DNA of 64,000 nt from contig CAVPPH010000001.1 in assembly GCA_963707275.1 (NCBI GenBank), positions 1 through 64,000 of the forward strand. The letters are read 5' to 3'. Source of the stretch: JACKBK01 sp963707275. Its GTDB lineage: Bacteria > Chloroflexota > Anaerolineae > JAAEKA01. The notes beneath the pieces were generated by a model. It had not been told where the DNA came from, did no database searches, and saw nothing but the letters and a program-made list of their open reading frames with translations. Position numbers and translations under genes: made by a program. Shown piece by piece: positions 34,592 through 43,612 of the stretch; within the stretch, counting starts at the first letter, position 1, and each line of letters begins with the position of its first letter.

Positions 34592-34748
34592 ATTAATGCA
34601 AAACAACTGTACACCTGAATTCGGACACTTCCTCATAAAACCCGTGCCAGCCAACAAAGCGTGCACTTGACTGGTGGGATTCGCCCCGATAAAAAGAGTT
34701 TGTTCTACTTTTGGACATTTTTCCGTATAATGAGATTAGTGTTTTTGT

Positions 34749-34860
34749 CAAACGAAAACAGGGCCAGTTGACAATCGAAAAGAGGGCCAGTTAGGTCCTC
34801 GACCCTGCACTTTGACAATCGAAAACAGGGCCGTTTGATAATCGAAAAGAGGGCCAGTCG
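34749..34860. repeat. Four imperfect 22-bp direct repeats
   Basis: Units of the form TTGACAATCGAAAACAGGGCC occur four times, the first shortened, with alternating AACAGGG and AAGAGGG. Multiple terminal repeats like these are transposase-binding sites in IS21-family elements. Confidence 0.65.
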
Positions 34861-34867
34861 TCGCAGA

Positions 34868-34928
34868 GGCTGTTGAAATGTGGGAAACCCGTAGGGCCGC
34901 CCGGAGGGTTTTCCACATTTCAACAGCC
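34868..34928. repeat. 22-bp inverted repeat hairpin
   Basis: GGCTGTTGAAATGTGGGAAA and the matching arm at 34907-34928 pair with one mismatch over 22 bp around a 17-nt loop. One arm contains the stop codon of the adjacent minus-strand fragment. Confidence 0.7.
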
Positions 34929-35235
34929 CGACTGTCGCATGGCTTTTTGTGCCAACTGGGCACAGGCCTGGTCGAGGCGCACGCGGTCGTCAGTTGCTCC
35001 GATTTGCCGAGATAGACGTTGTGTAACTTTGAGGCGTTTCTGGCGTAGCCATACCAGTAGAAATGGTGGCGCTCGTTTCTCCTTTCTGGCCGTCAGGTCG
35101 GTGAACGCTGTTGTCAGGCGAGTAGCAGAAGGAAGTTGCCGTTTGCAGCCAGGCGAACCAGGCCGGCGAGCCGACGACAATGCGCTTGCCGCCATCGGTG
35201 ATGAGTTGACCTTTCCTGATCCAGGGTGTGTCCAC
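34920..35235 (-). pseudogene. Fragment similar to N-terminus of MalT/LuxR-type Chloroflexi regulators
   Basis: MDTPWIRKGQLITDGGKRIV, then VGSPAWFAWLQTATSFCYS in one frame, LTARKEKRAPPF in a second, YWYGYARNASKLHNVYLGKS in a third, and DRVRLDQACAQLAQKAM at the end. This arrangement (aromatic core, then YLGKSEQLT) is common at the start of large Chloroflexi regulators. Three frameshifts. Function lost or misread. Confidence 0.4.
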
Positions 35236-35247
35236 CGTAGGGCATGA

Positions 35248-36001
35248 TCAGTCACCTCCTGTTGGCGCCGCTTCCTGCTGTAGGCGCTGGCGAAAGCGGT
35301 AGGACTCGCCCACGAATTCCAGGATGTGGGCTTGTGCGTGAGCCGGTCCAGCAAGGCGGCGGTCAGGCGTTCGTCGCCGAAGACCTGGGTCCAGTCGGCG
35401 AAGCGCAGATTGGTGGTGACGATCAGCGCCACCCGTTCGTACAGCGCCGAGCAGAACTGGAAGATCAACTGCGCGCCGGTGGGCGAGAAGGGGATGAAGC
35501 CCAGCTCGTCCAGGACGATCAGGTGATGCTTGAGCGCGGCGGCCAGGAACCTGGGTCAGGCGATGCTCGTCCTGGGCCTGGATCAGGTCGTTGACCAGGC
35601 CGGCGGCGTTGTAGAAGCGCACCCGGTGTCCCTGGCGACAGGCCGCCAGGGCCAGTCCTGTGGCGACGTGGGTTTTGCCCAGCCCGGGTTGCCGACCATC
35701 AGGATCGGCTCCCGCTTGCTGGATGTAGCTCGCCTCGGGCCAGGTCCAGCACCCGCTGCTTGTTCAGGCTGGGGATCGGCGAGAAGTCGAAGTTGGCCAG
35801 TTCCTTCAGCACCGGGAAGCGAGCCGCCTTGATGCGCCGCAGCTGGCGGTTCTTCTCGCGCTGAGCCACTTCCTGTTCGGCCAAGGCCAGCAGATAGCGG
35901 TCGTAGCTGAGATTGGCCTGGGCGCGTCCTCGGCGAACTTGCGATAGTTCTGCAAGAAGGTCGGCAGGCGCAGCTGCTTGAGATAGGTTTCCAGGAGCAT
36001 G
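35248..36001 (-). pseudogene. istB: IS21 helper ATPase IstB, frameshifted
   Basis: MLLETYLKQLRLPTFLQNYR, Walker A region PILMVGNPG(L)GKTHVATGLA with one base missing near 35680, Walker B LIVLDELGFIPFSPTGAQL, and TTNLRFADWTQVFGDERLTA near the end. About 250 residues once repaired. IstB is the AAA+ target-selection factor of IS21 transposition. At least three indels. Confidence 0.72.
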
Positions 36002-36013
36002 TTGTTTCCATGG

Positions 36014-37041
36014 TCACCCCCTCTCCAGCAGTTGGTCGTAGCACTGCAGGTCCGGCGGCTGTGCGCCCACGCTGATCCACTGGGCTGGTCGCCAGATCGA
36101 GCGCGAGCACCGGCACGATCCGGGCTGCACGAACTGGTGCAGACAGAGCTGGACGCCATCGGCGTGGGCACAGCCGTAGGCCAGGGCTTGTCGAACCGCC
36201 TGTCGACCACCTGGCACCGGATGGTCGACGATGCAGCTTCAGGATGGCGACGAACTCTCGCACGCCGCGACCTTCCGGCCACTGCTCCGCAGGTCGGCCA
36301 GGAGCTCGCTCGATAGACCGGCGGCCAGCTCTCTCGCCAGCGGCGGATCGGCTTGGCGTGCTCGAAGGCGCCGGGCCGCTGCTCCAGCAGCGGCAGGTAG
36401 TGCAGCGGATCGAGGATGTCCTGCTCCCGTTCGTAGCAGCGTGGATGGCTGGCGATCACCTCATCCAGGTGCAGCACGTCGACCCGAAAGGGAAAGGCCT
36501 TGAGCACCAGGTTGCGATAGGCCTGGTCGGTCGGCACGGAGTAACGGTTGGTCTCGAACTCGACCTGGCTGTAAGGATTCAGCACCACCGGCCTGACGAC
36601 ACAGCACTCGAAGTCGCGCTCTGGCAGAGGCAGTAGGTGTGGCTTCTCCAGCTCCCAGGCCTCGCCGATGGTCATCTCCTGGCGATCCACCCGCCGCTGA
36701 TCGTCGGCCAGACACTCGGCCAGCAGATGAGCGTTCAGCTCCGCAAAGGAAGCCACCTCGGGGAGGGGCACCAGGAAGTTGCGCCGGGCAAAGCCCACAC
36801 CGTCCTCTACCCGCCCTTCTCGTGGCCCTGTCCGGGCGTGCAGAAGTGGCTCTCGAACAGGTAGTGGCTGCGAAAGACGATGAACGACTCCTGTTCTTGC
36901 CGGTTCGACCCTTCCAGCACCCGCTGGACGGCCGCCTTCAGGTTGTCGTAGCTGATCCGCTGCGGCACGCCCTCAAAGTGAGTGAAAGGCCTGCACGTGC
37001 CCTTCGAAGAAGGCTTCCTGCTTCTGGCCGGGAAACGCCCC
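36014..37041 (-). pseudogene. istA: IS21 transposase IstA, 5'-truncated and frameshifted
   Basis: Surviving segments: VPQRISYDNLKAAVQRVLEG, VGFARRNFLVPLPEVASFAE, VLNPYSQVEFETNRYSVPTD, EREQDILDPLHYLPLLEQRP and VREFVAILKLHRR, ending QLLERG. The catalytic N-terminal half is missing because IS copy B replaces it at 37042. It overlaps the IstB leader closely, as in normal IS21 elements. Confidence 0.68.
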
Positions 37042-38496
37042 GTACCGTGTAAAAACTCCACCGAACTGGTCGAACACGCAACGAGTTTGTCCGGGATTGA
37101 ATTCTCAGACCATTTGGTGGATGGGATTAACAAACCGACACGGAGAGTTGCAGCCCAGTTGCATGGCGTGGAGGAAGGGACTGGCACGTCTACCCCCAGG
37201 CAGTCATCAAGATGCCGGAACCATCATACCCGGCAGTCCTGTACTGTCCTCTCTTTCCCCCTCAACTCAAGTGGATTGTGTTGCCAGCTTGTTCGAAGCT
37301 CGGTAGTAGTCGTTGATGATACCGCCCAGCACTTGTCGATGGGCGACAGGACCTGCAAGATCAGGCGGCGTTCGAGCAACGGGCGACTGTTGAGCCAAAC
37401 CTTGATGTGGCCGTCGGGAGTTGTAGTAGTCGACGAACTCCCTCAGCACGCGGAGAAGATGGGCGTCACTCCAAATCAGGATGTGATCCAGGCACTCGTT
37501 TCGAGCAGTGCGTACCCACCGTTCGGCGTGGGCATTAGCGTTGGGTGCCTGGAAGGGCGTGCGGATGACCGATATCCCCTCTGACTCGAAGAGGGTATCG
37601 AATGCACTGGTATACGTCTTGTCATTGTCTCGGATCAGACAACGCAGGTCTGTATTGCCTTCGTCTAGCAGCCACAGCGCGTTTCGAGCCTGCTGAGCAA
37701 CCCAGGCACCGTCTGGATGATCGGTCACCCCGGCTAGTTGAACTCGCCTGGTTCTCAGCTCAATGAAGAAGAATACGTATAGGGTTTGCAGGCGGATCGT
37801 CTCCACGGTGAAGAAGTCACAGGCAAGCACCTGGTCTTTGTAGTGTTTCATGAAACGCCGCCAACCGATGGAACCGAAACGTACCGGCGCCGGCAGGATG
37901 TGATGGGCTTTTAGTATATTGCGCACCGTGCTCTGGGAGACAACATGGCCCAGCTTCTGTAACTCGCCTGCTAGCTTGCCGTAACCCCACCGTTCATTCT
38001 CATTCGCAAAACGCACGATCAGGTCAGTCAACTCTTGGTTGATAGGCGGTCTTCCCCCGCGATGCACAGGCGTCTGCGTCCACTTTCGTCGTACGAGTTG
38101 CCGATGCCAATTGATCACAGTCTCCGGCTTGACGATGCGAATGGCGTTTCTCAGTTGACTGGTGGTGAGGCGACCTCGCCTTTTCAGTGCTGCGGCCAAC
38201 ACAGCCAGTGACCACCTTTCTGACCGGCTAGGCCTGATCACCTGAGCATTCTTGCGTACCATGACATCCAGTTGCTGGCGCAAGATCAGGATCTCGAGAT
38301 CTTTTTCATCGGTCGAAAGTCGAACAACGCGCATCAACTCAAGAAAAGTTGAGAAGAGTTGAGCCAGGGCATACCAGAGCATGCAACCATCCTCCTTGGC
38401 AGATTTGCAGAGATGCAGGATGATTGTACTGTCAACAGGCAAGAACGACACATTTTCGGGGGTCAAATGGAGTGAGGCGAGGTTTTTACATGATAC
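37042..38496. mobile_element. 1.45-kb insertion sequence, copy B
   Basis: Same terminal repeats as copy A. It joins the cut istA gene on the left to an unrelated cut gene on the right, so a deletion accompanied or followed insertion. Confidence 0.85.
37267..38382 (-). CDS. IS481/IS3-like transposase (copy B)
   Basis: 371 residues, a few substitutions from copy A (for example FFIELRTRRVQLAGVTD). The catalytic residues in LACDFFTVE, IRDNDKTYTS and NAHAERWVRT are intact. The start follows AAGGAGG. Copies B and C share Ile/Glu-Leu-Arg variants not seen in A, so they are closer to each other. Confidence 0.88.
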   Translation of the reverse strand: MLWYALAQLFSTFLELMRVVRLSTDEKDLEILILRQQLDVMVRKNAQVIRPSRSERWSLAVLAAALKRRGRLTTSQLRNAIRIVKPETVINWHRQLVRRKWTQTPVHRGGRPPINQELTDLIVRFANENERWGYGKLAGELQKLGHVVSQSTVRNILKAHHILPAPVRFGSIGWRRFMKHYKDQVLACDFFTVETIRLQTLYVFFFIELRTRRVQLAGVTDHPDGAWVAQQARNALWLLDEGNTDLRCLIRDNDKTYTSAFDTLFESEGISVIRTPFQAPNANAHAERWVRTARNECLDHILIWSDAHLLRVLREFVDYYNSRRPHQGLAQQSPVARTPPDLAGPVAHRQVLGGIINDYYRASNKLATQST

Positions 38497-38838
38497 GGGC
38501 TCATCCAGGCGTCTACCAGCAGATTGCCGGAGGAGTCATCGGGGAAGCGCTTCTGCACAAAGCTGCGATCCTTTTCGAAGATCTTGTCGGCCAGCCGCCG
38601 GCCGGCCGCTTCCGGGTCTGCGTCGTTGAGAAAGGCGCCTTGCTCGTTACCGTCCATCCCCAGACGACCGATGACGAAGGTGTTGGGCGAGCGGAACTGA
38701 CACATCTGGGTTAGCAGTATGTCGTCCTTCGAACTCAATGTAAATCAGCGCCACCGGCGGCTTGATGAGTTCCACCAGAACTCCACAGGCCGTGCTGGTC
38801 CTGGGACGAGTGCAAATAGAAACCGAGTTTGTTGGGCA
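38497..38838 (-). pseudogene. N-terminal fragment of a Chloroflexi glycoside-hydrolase-like protein
   Basis: MPNKLGFYLHSSQDQHGLW followed, after a frameshift near 38745, by SKDDILLTQMCQFRSPNTFV and KIFEKDRSFVQKRF. This opening (KLGFYLH...GLW...PP, then DDILL and NTFVIGR) is typical of putative TIM-barrel glycoside-hydrolase-like proteins of Chloroflexi. AAGGAG precedes the ATG at 38838. The 3' part is cut by IS copy B. The gene at 39762-40331 resembles a protein usually found with this family. Confidence 0.5.
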
Positions 38839-38943
38839 TGAATATCTCCTTCATGGATGGAATGGTCTGATCAACTGTTTTCAGCATGGATGCCAGATTA
38901 GTTGACATTTGGAAAGTGCCCGGCGCCTGAGCACCCGTTGGAA

Positions 38944-38971
38944 TTGACAAAGGCCGTCGAGTGCATATCAT
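38944..38971 (+). promoter_or_regulatory. Sigma70-type promoter for a probably leaderless PIN gene
   Basis: TTGACA (38944-38949), 16-nt spacer, TATCAT (38966-38971), with the ATG only 7 nt further on. CATATC and GATATG inverted around it suggest an operator overlapping the start. Confidence 0.55.
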
Positions 38972-38978
38972 ATACGAT

Positions 38979-39401
38979 ATGAGATACCTGTTGGACACCG
39001 ACGTTTTGGTGGCTGGGCTGCGCAGCCGAACGGGCGCATCGCGCAGGCTGCTGACCCTGTTGTACATGGGACGCTATCAAGCGCTTGCCAGTGTTGCGAC
39101 GATGCTTGAATACGAAGCAGTCCTCAACCGGCCCGAGAATCTCGCGGCTTTTGGCCTTACATCTCAGGAGATCCAGCGTTTTCTGGACAGTATGTCGATG
39201 CTCATTACGCCGGTAACGCTGTTCTTCTTATGGCGTCCGCAATTGCGGGATCCAGCCGATGAACACGTTCTCGAAGCGGCAGTGAACGGCGGCGCCGACG
39301 CTATCGTTACCTTCAACCAACGCCACTTCGACGGTGTAGCTCAAAGGTTCGGCATAATCACTCTTCGGCCGGCCGACGCACTACGGAGGATAGAATCATG
39401 A
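38979..39401 (+). CDS. PIN-domain toxin (VapC-like)
   Basis: 140 residues. RYLLDTDVLVAGLRSRTGAS holds the first acidic residues, ATMLEYEAVLNRPEN the conserved Glu, and DPADEHVLEAAVNGGADAIV with TFNQRHFDG the C-terminal acidic and Asn residues of the PIN RNase fold. The ATG at 38979 fits the promoter; an upstream GTG would lie within the -10 box. The stop overlaps the antitoxin start by 4 bp. Confidence 0.8.
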   Translation: MRYLLDTDVLVAGLRSRTGASRRLLTLLYMGRYQALASVATMLEYEAVLNRPENLAAFGLTSQEIQRFLDSMSMLITPVTLFFLWRPQLRDPADEHVLEAAVNGGADAIVTFNQRHFDGVAQRFGIITLRPADALRRIES

Positions 39402-39655
39402 CAGTCGTTAGTAATTATGCGCTTCGTCTTCAAACCTCCCTCATGGACGAACTGCGAGCCGTTGTCGAGGAGGAAGGTACGACCTTGAATCAGTTCATCA
39501 ACGTCGCCGTAGCTGAGAAACTGTCGGCGCTGCGCACCGAGCGTTACTTCCAGGAACGAGGAGACCGCGCCGATCGCGCCGACTATCTCGCGATTCTGGA
39601 AAAGTCAGGCACGGATGTTGCCATAGAGGGCGACGAGTTGCCTTCGTCCGCGTAG
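39398..39655 (+). CDS. Antitoxin of the PIN pair
   Basis: 85 residues: SNYALRLQTSLMDELRAVVE then EEGTTLNQFINVAVAEKLSA. This ribbon-helix-helix pattern (short strand, then SLMDELR and TTLNQFINVAV helices) resembles HicB/Arc-type antitoxins. The order toxin-antitoxin is reversed relative to most vapBC operons. ATGA overlap with the toxin. Confidence 0.7.
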   Translation: MTVVSNYALRLQTSLMDELRAVVEEEGTTLNQFINVAVAEKLSALRTERYFQERGDRADRADYLAILEKSGTDVAIEGDELPSSA

Positions 39656-39677
39656 CAGGGAACGGCACCCAGATCTG

Positions 39678-39753
39678 ATTAGACTTCGGAATCCGCCGAT
39701 CAAACGGCTGGAACAGATCGCTCGTGATACCCCGGCGACATCCGAAGTCTAAT
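39678..39753. repeat. 13-bp inverted repeat between convergent genes
   Basis: ATTAGACTTCGGA and its exact complement lie 50 bp apart, between the plus-strand antitoxin and the minus-strand gene ending at 39762. It could be a bidirectional terminator or a transposon relic. Confidence 0.55.
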
Positions 39754-39761
39754 GCAGCCCC

Positions 39762-40331
39762 TCAGTCCGGCACGCCCATGTGTCTCAGCAGCCTCTCCAG
39801 CTTGTCGTCGATGCGCTGTAACTGGGCGATCAGATCAGTGTTGCCCGTCCCACCGCCGCCGGCAGTCCGCTCACGAAATACAAGATCGTAGCAGACGTGC
39901 CGGCCGCCCGGCAGGCCCAGCCCGCCGATGACATCGCTGATGACGTTGCCCTGCGCGTCGCCGATGTAGATCGCCAGCGGACCGGGTTCGGCGCCGGAAC
40001 CGAAGCCTCCCGGGTTGTACTTGTTGGTGATCATGTGCTGGTAAGGCAGGTTGGGATTGCCGGGCAGCAGCTTCTCCTGGAAGCCTTGCGGAAATTGCCA
40101 GCCGCGCCAAGGCCAGGCCAGGTAACAGTTGACGCGTGCCGTGATGTTGTCCTTGTCCAGCACCTGCACAGTGGCGACGATGTTGCCCTGCGATGACGCT
40201 TCGTCAACCAGCGACGCGCGGATCAGCTCAAACTTGGTTTCGGGCGCCGGCAGATATTCCAGCCGCACGCCGGTGGTCTTGCCTTCGGTCTCAGCGTAGC
40301 CGAGACAGTTCTCTGCACGGGGGTCGGTCAT
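39762..40331 (-). CDS. Hypothetical beta-rich protein with C-terminal coiled coil
   Basis: 189 residues starting at MTDPRAENCLGYAE (GGAGACCC upstream). FELIRASLVDEASSQGNIVA and TVQVLDKDNITARVNCYLAW with LPGNPNLPYQHMITNKYNPG and PLAIYIGDAQGNVISDVIGG form a beta-sandwich-like domain; DLIAQLQRIDDKLERLLRHM is a short coiled coil. Proteins of this kind accompany glycoside-hydrolase-like proteins in Chloroflexi (inference from general family character). IS copy C lies 70 bp upstream. Confidence 0.55.
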   Translation of the reverse strand: MTDPRAENCLGYAETEGKTTGVRLEYLPAPETKFELIRASLVDEASSQGNIVATVQVLDKDNITARVNCYLAWPWRGWQFPQGFQEKLLPGNPNLPYQHMITNKYNPGGFGSGAEPGPLAIYIGDAQGNVISDVIGGLGLPGGRHVCYDLVFRERTAGGGGTGNTDLIAQLQRIDDKLERLLRHMGVPD

Positions 40332-40401
40332 TGTGGGTCTCCTTGTGAATTCTGAGGGCCACCCTTGGTGTGCCCGGTCCAGAGGCACGTCCAAAGGCCC
40401 C

Positions 40402-41855
40402 GTACCGTGTAAAAACTCCACCGAACTGGTCGAACACGCAACAAGTTTGTCTGGGATTGAATTCTCAGACCATTTGGTGCATGGGATTAACAAACCGACA
40501 CGGAGAGTTGCAGCCCAGTTGCATGGCGTGGAGGAAGGGACTGGCACGTCTACCCCCAGGCAGTCATCAAGATGCCGGAACCATCATACCCGGCAGTCCT
40601 GTATGTCCTCTCTTTCCCCCTCAACTCAAGTGGATTGTGTTGCCAGCTTGTTCGAAGCTCGGTAGTAGTCGTTGATGATACCGCCCAGCACTTGTCGATG
40701 GGCGACAGGACCGGCAAGATCAGGCGGCGTTCGAGCAACGGGCGACTGTTGAGCCAAACCTTGATGTGGCCGTCGGGAGTTGTAGTAGTCGACGAACTCC
40801 CTCAGCACGCGGAGAAGATGGGCGTCACTCCAAATCAGGATGTGATCCAGGCACTCGTTTCGAGCAGTGCGTACCCACCGTTCGGCGTGGGCATTAGCGT
40901 TGGGTGCCTGGAAGGACGTGCGGATGACCGATATCCCCTCTGACTCGAAGAGGGTATCGAATGCACTGGTATACGTCTTGTCATTGTCTCGGATCAGACA
41001 ACGCAGGTCTGTATTGCCTTCGTCTAGCAGCCACAGCGCGTTTCGAGCCTGCTGAGCAACCCAGGCACCGTCTGGATGTTCGGTCACCCCGGCTAGTGGA
41101 ACTCGCCTGGTTCTCAGCTCAATGAAGAAGAATACGTATAGGGTTTGCAGGCGGATCGTCTCCACGGTGAAGAAGTCACAGGCAAGCACCTGGTCTTTGT
41201 AGTGTTTCATGAAACGCCGCCAACCGATGGAACCGAAACGTACCGGCGCCGGCAGGATGTGATGGGCTTTTAGTATATTGCGCACCGTGCTCTGGGAGAC
41301 AACATGGCCCAGCTTCTGTAACTCGCCTGCTAGCTTGCCGTAACCCCACCGTTCATTCTCATTCGCAAAACGCACGATCAGGTCAGTCAACTCTTGGTTG
41401 CCAGGCGGTCTTCCCCCGCGATGCACAGGCGTCTGCGTCCACTTTCGTCGTACGAGTTGCCGATGCCAATTGATCACAGTCTCCGGCTTGACGATGCGAA
41501 TGGCGTTTCTCAGTTGACTGGTGGTGAGGCGACCTCGCCTTTTCAGTGCTGCGGCCAACACAGCCAGCGACCACCTTTCTGACCGGCTAGGCCTGATCAC
41601 CTGAGCATTCTTGCGTACCATGACATCCAGTTGCTGGCGCAAGATCAGGATCTCGAGATCTTTTTCATCGGTCGAAAGTCGAACAACGCGCATCAACTCT
41701 AGAAAAGTTGAGAAGAGTTGAGCCAGGGCATACCAGAGCATGCAACCATCCTCCTTGGCAGATTTGCAGAGATGCAGGATGATTGTACTGTCAACAGGCA
41801 AGAACGACACATTTTCGGGGGTCAAATGGAGTGAGGCGAGGTTTTTACATGATAC
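40402..41855. mobile_element. 1.45-kb insertion sequence, copy C
   Basis: Terminal repeats as in copies A and B. The left flank (GGCCCC) resembles that of copy B (CGCCCC), hinting at a C-rich target preference. Confidence 0.85.
40626..41741 (-). CDS. IS481/IS3-like transposase (copy C)
   Basis: 371 residues, intact DDE residues as in the other copies. Distinguished by GGRPPGNQELTD and VIRTSFQAPNAN. AAGGAGG precedes the start at 41741. Confidence 0.88.
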   Translation of the reverse strand: MLWYALAQLFSTFLELMRVVRLSTDEKDLEILILRQQLDVMVRKNAQVIRPSRSERWSLAVLAAALKRRGRLTTSQLRNAIRIVKPETVINWHRQLVRRKWTQTPVHRGGRPPGNQELTDLIVRFANENERWGYGKLAGELQKLGHVVSQSTVRNILKAHHILPAPVRFGSIGWRRFMKHYKDQVLACDFFTVETIRLQTLYVFFFIELRTRRVPLAGVTEHPDGAWVAQQARNALWLLDEGNTDLRCLIRDNDKTYTSAFDTLFESEGISVIRTSFQAPNANAHAERWVRTARNECLDHILIWSDAHLLRVLREFVDYYNSRRPHQGLAQQSPVARTPPDLAGPVAHRQVLGGIINDYYRASNKLATQST

Positions 41856-42629
41856 AGGGGTTCCGCGCGCTTTTCAATCTGGCTGATCTGGTCAAGGCCA
41901 AGGAGTGCATCCGCTGGGCGCCGCCGCTGACGGCCGGGGCTGGCCTGTTCCAGGGACCAGGGCCCGCTGGCCTTCTGGCTGGCATGGCTGGTGCGGCCGC
42001 TGCTGGGCGACATCGGCGCGCTGAAGACGATCATGGCGCTGAGCATGATGCTGGGCGGGCTGGGGATGTTCTGGTGGACGCGAAACATTGCCGGCGCGGA
42101 CGAGGGCAGTTCACGCGAGGTGGCCGCACGCGCCGGCTTGCTGGCAGGCGTGAGCTACATGCTCTGGCCGTCGCTGCTGGTCAACAACTACGTCGTGGGC
42201 GCGTTCGGGACGGCGTTATTCCTTGGCTTGCTACCGTGGGCCTTTGCCGGGATCACGTCGACGCGGTTGACGCTGGAGAAGACTGCCAGCCATGAGGAAG
42301 GCAAGGGCGAATTCTCACCGTTGCCGCGCATCCTTTTCGTCGTGATGATTGCGACTCTACTGGTGTTTGCCGATCCCACGCTGGGGCTGGTGGCGCTGCC
42401 GTTCCTGATCATCTGGATGCTGTGGCCGCCGAGGACCTGGGCCGACCGGCTGACTGCGATGATCGCCGTGCTGGTGGGCGGCATCTGGGCGGTCGATCTG
42501 ATCTGGCTTGTCGGGACCGGTGGCGGGATGAAACAATTCTTTGCCGTGCTCAACTCCGAACGGTTCCTGGCGCTGAGTGTTCAGCCTTACCAGCTTTGTC
42601 TGAAAGCGGATGCCACTTCAAGCCTCTAA
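41856..42629 (+). pseudogene. Polytopic membrane protein fragment cut by IS copy C
   Basis: Starts mid-protein at the IS end with FRALFNLADLVKAKECIRWA; a frameshift near 41965 leads to LAFWLAWLVRPLLGDIGALK. Hydrophobic segments follow: LGGLGMFWW, VVGAFGTALFLGLLPWAFAG, ILFVVMIATLLVFADPTLGL, MIAVLVGGIWAVDLIWLVG. The end (LSVQPYQLCLKADATSSL) looks abnormal, so the 3' end may also be recombinant. No family identified; a glycosyltransferase-like membrane protein is possible. Confidence 0.5.
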
Positions 42630-42722
42630 CGGATACGAGTCTAGGCGTGCGACAGTCGCAAGATTACAGAGTACAGAGGTGGGACGTAGCTGCTGCTTCG
42701 AACACCCCAACGATGGCTAAAC

Positions 42723-42800
42723 CGCATCACTCTGGATCTGGAACTACGGGAACAAGAGATCGACCTGGTCAATGTCGGTAGTCATGATGAGATTTATGCA
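42723..42800 (+). pseudogene. Relic of a RelE/ParE-type toxin C-terminus
   Basis: RITLDLELREQEIDLVNVGS followed by HDEIYAG is nearly the same as the end of the intact toxin at 43288-43563 (RITLELELREQEIILVNVGS). No start or body remains. It marks an older copy of the same toxin-antitoxin locus. Confidence 0.75.
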
Positions 42801-42803
42801 GGT

Positions 42804-42827
42804 AGGCTGTCCCCGTGTGGACAGCCT
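42804..42827 (+). terminator. Terminator-like hairpin
   Basis: AGGCTGTCC and its exact complement around 6 nt, just after the toxin relic. A second imperfect hairpin (AGGAGGAAGATGAG and CTCATCTTTCTCCT, 42831-42867) follows. Confidence 0.5.
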
Positions 42828-42950
42828 TAAAGGAGGAAGATGAGCATTAAACTCATCTTTCTCCTCGTATAATATGACTGTGGAGGCGATACCAGTTCAT
42901 CGCGTCGCCTGCACAGTCTGGTGGAGGAGACTGGAATCCATTCGATAATC

Positions 42951-42978
42951 TTGACAGCACGATAAATCGGCATATAAT
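42951..42978 (+). promoter_or_regulatory. Sigma70-type promoter of the Phd/RelE-type module
   Basis: TTGACA, 16-nt spacer, TATAAT, about 50 bp before the antitoxin ATG at 43029. Confidence 0.75.
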
Positions 42979-43028
42979 CGTACTGTCTGTCGTATGCTAA
43001 ATCGTTCTGTGGATAAGTGAGGTGACCG

Positions 43029-43298
43029 ATGGCTGTTCTAACCGCCAATGATCTCAAGACAAAAGGCGTTTCCGACATCGAGCGTATGCTGCAAGATTCC
43101 CAGGAAGTCGTGATCAGTGTCCGGGGTAAGCCTCGCTATGTGGTGATGGATATCGCCCACTATGACTTCCTGCGCGAGTGTGAGATTGCGGCCGCCTGGG
43201 CGCAGACGAGCGCAGATGTCAGCGCCGGTCGCTTCCGACGTGAAAGCGCCGATGCGCACCGGGCGCGCATCGAGGGTGAATTGACCGATGCCCTATGA
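43029..43298 (+). CDS. Phd/YefM-type antitoxin
   Basis: 89 residues. MAVLTANDLKTKGVSDIERM followed by EVVISVRGKPRYVVMDIAHY is the Phd/YefM fold that binds operator DNA; the remaining helical tail (FLRECEIAAAWAQTSADV) would neutralise the toxin. GAGGTGACC lies upstream. Its end overlaps the toxin start by 11 bp. Confidence 0.85.
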   Translation: MAVLTANDLKTKGVSDIERMLQDSQEVVISVRGKPRYVVMDIAHYDFLRECEIAAAWAQTSADVSAGRFRRESADAHRARIEGELTDAL

Positions 43299-43563
43299 TC
43301 TGATCTTCACCGCGAGTTACGAGAAGATCGAAAAGCGTTTTCTCAAGCGCCACCCGGATTTGCTGGAGCGCTACCACAAGACCCTGGCCATTCTGGAGCA
43401 GGATCCATTCCACCCGTCTCTGCGGCTACATGCACTGGAAGGACGTCTGACGGGGCTGCACGCCGTCGCCATCAACCTGCAATATCGCATCACCTTGGAG
43501 TTGGAACTGCGCGAGCAGGAGATCATCCTGGTCAACGTCGGCAGTCATGGTGAGGTGTATTAG
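43288..43563 (+). CDS. RelE/ParE-superfamily (YafQ-like) toxin
   Basis: 91 residues: MPYDLIFTASYEKIEKRFLK, EQDPFHPSLRLHALEGRLTG, NLQYRITLELELREQEIILV and GSHGEVY. The layout and the C-terminal H-x-x-V-Y fit mRNA-interferase toxins of the YafQ/RelE type, which cut ribosome-bound mRNA. Translationally coupled to the Phd/YefM-type antitoxin. Confidence 0.85.
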   Translation: MPYDLIFTASYEKIEKRFLKRHPDLLERYHKTLAILEQDPFHPSLRLHALEGRLTGLHAVAINLQYRITLELELREQEIILVNVGSHGEVY

Positions 43564-43612
43564 GCCGCACGTCTTTTCATCGGTGGACTGCTTGGCGCAA
43601 GATGATGATTAG

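Larger units (their letters stand above)
34700..37041 (-). mobile_element. IS21-family element remnant (istB end to truncated istA)
   Basis: Contains istB and the C-terminal part of istA on the minus strand plus repeat-rich DNA at 34749-34860 typical of IS21 ends. The istA 5' part is replaced by IS copy B at 37042. Many frameshifts are present. The outer boundary at 34700 is approximate. The 34592-34748 stretch shows no gene. Confidence 0.65.

Noticed and set aside
34749..34860. CRISPR-like array
   Set aside because: Repeats are contiguous and imperfect without unique spacers, and belong to an IS21 end. No CRISPR array or cas gene was seen anywhere.
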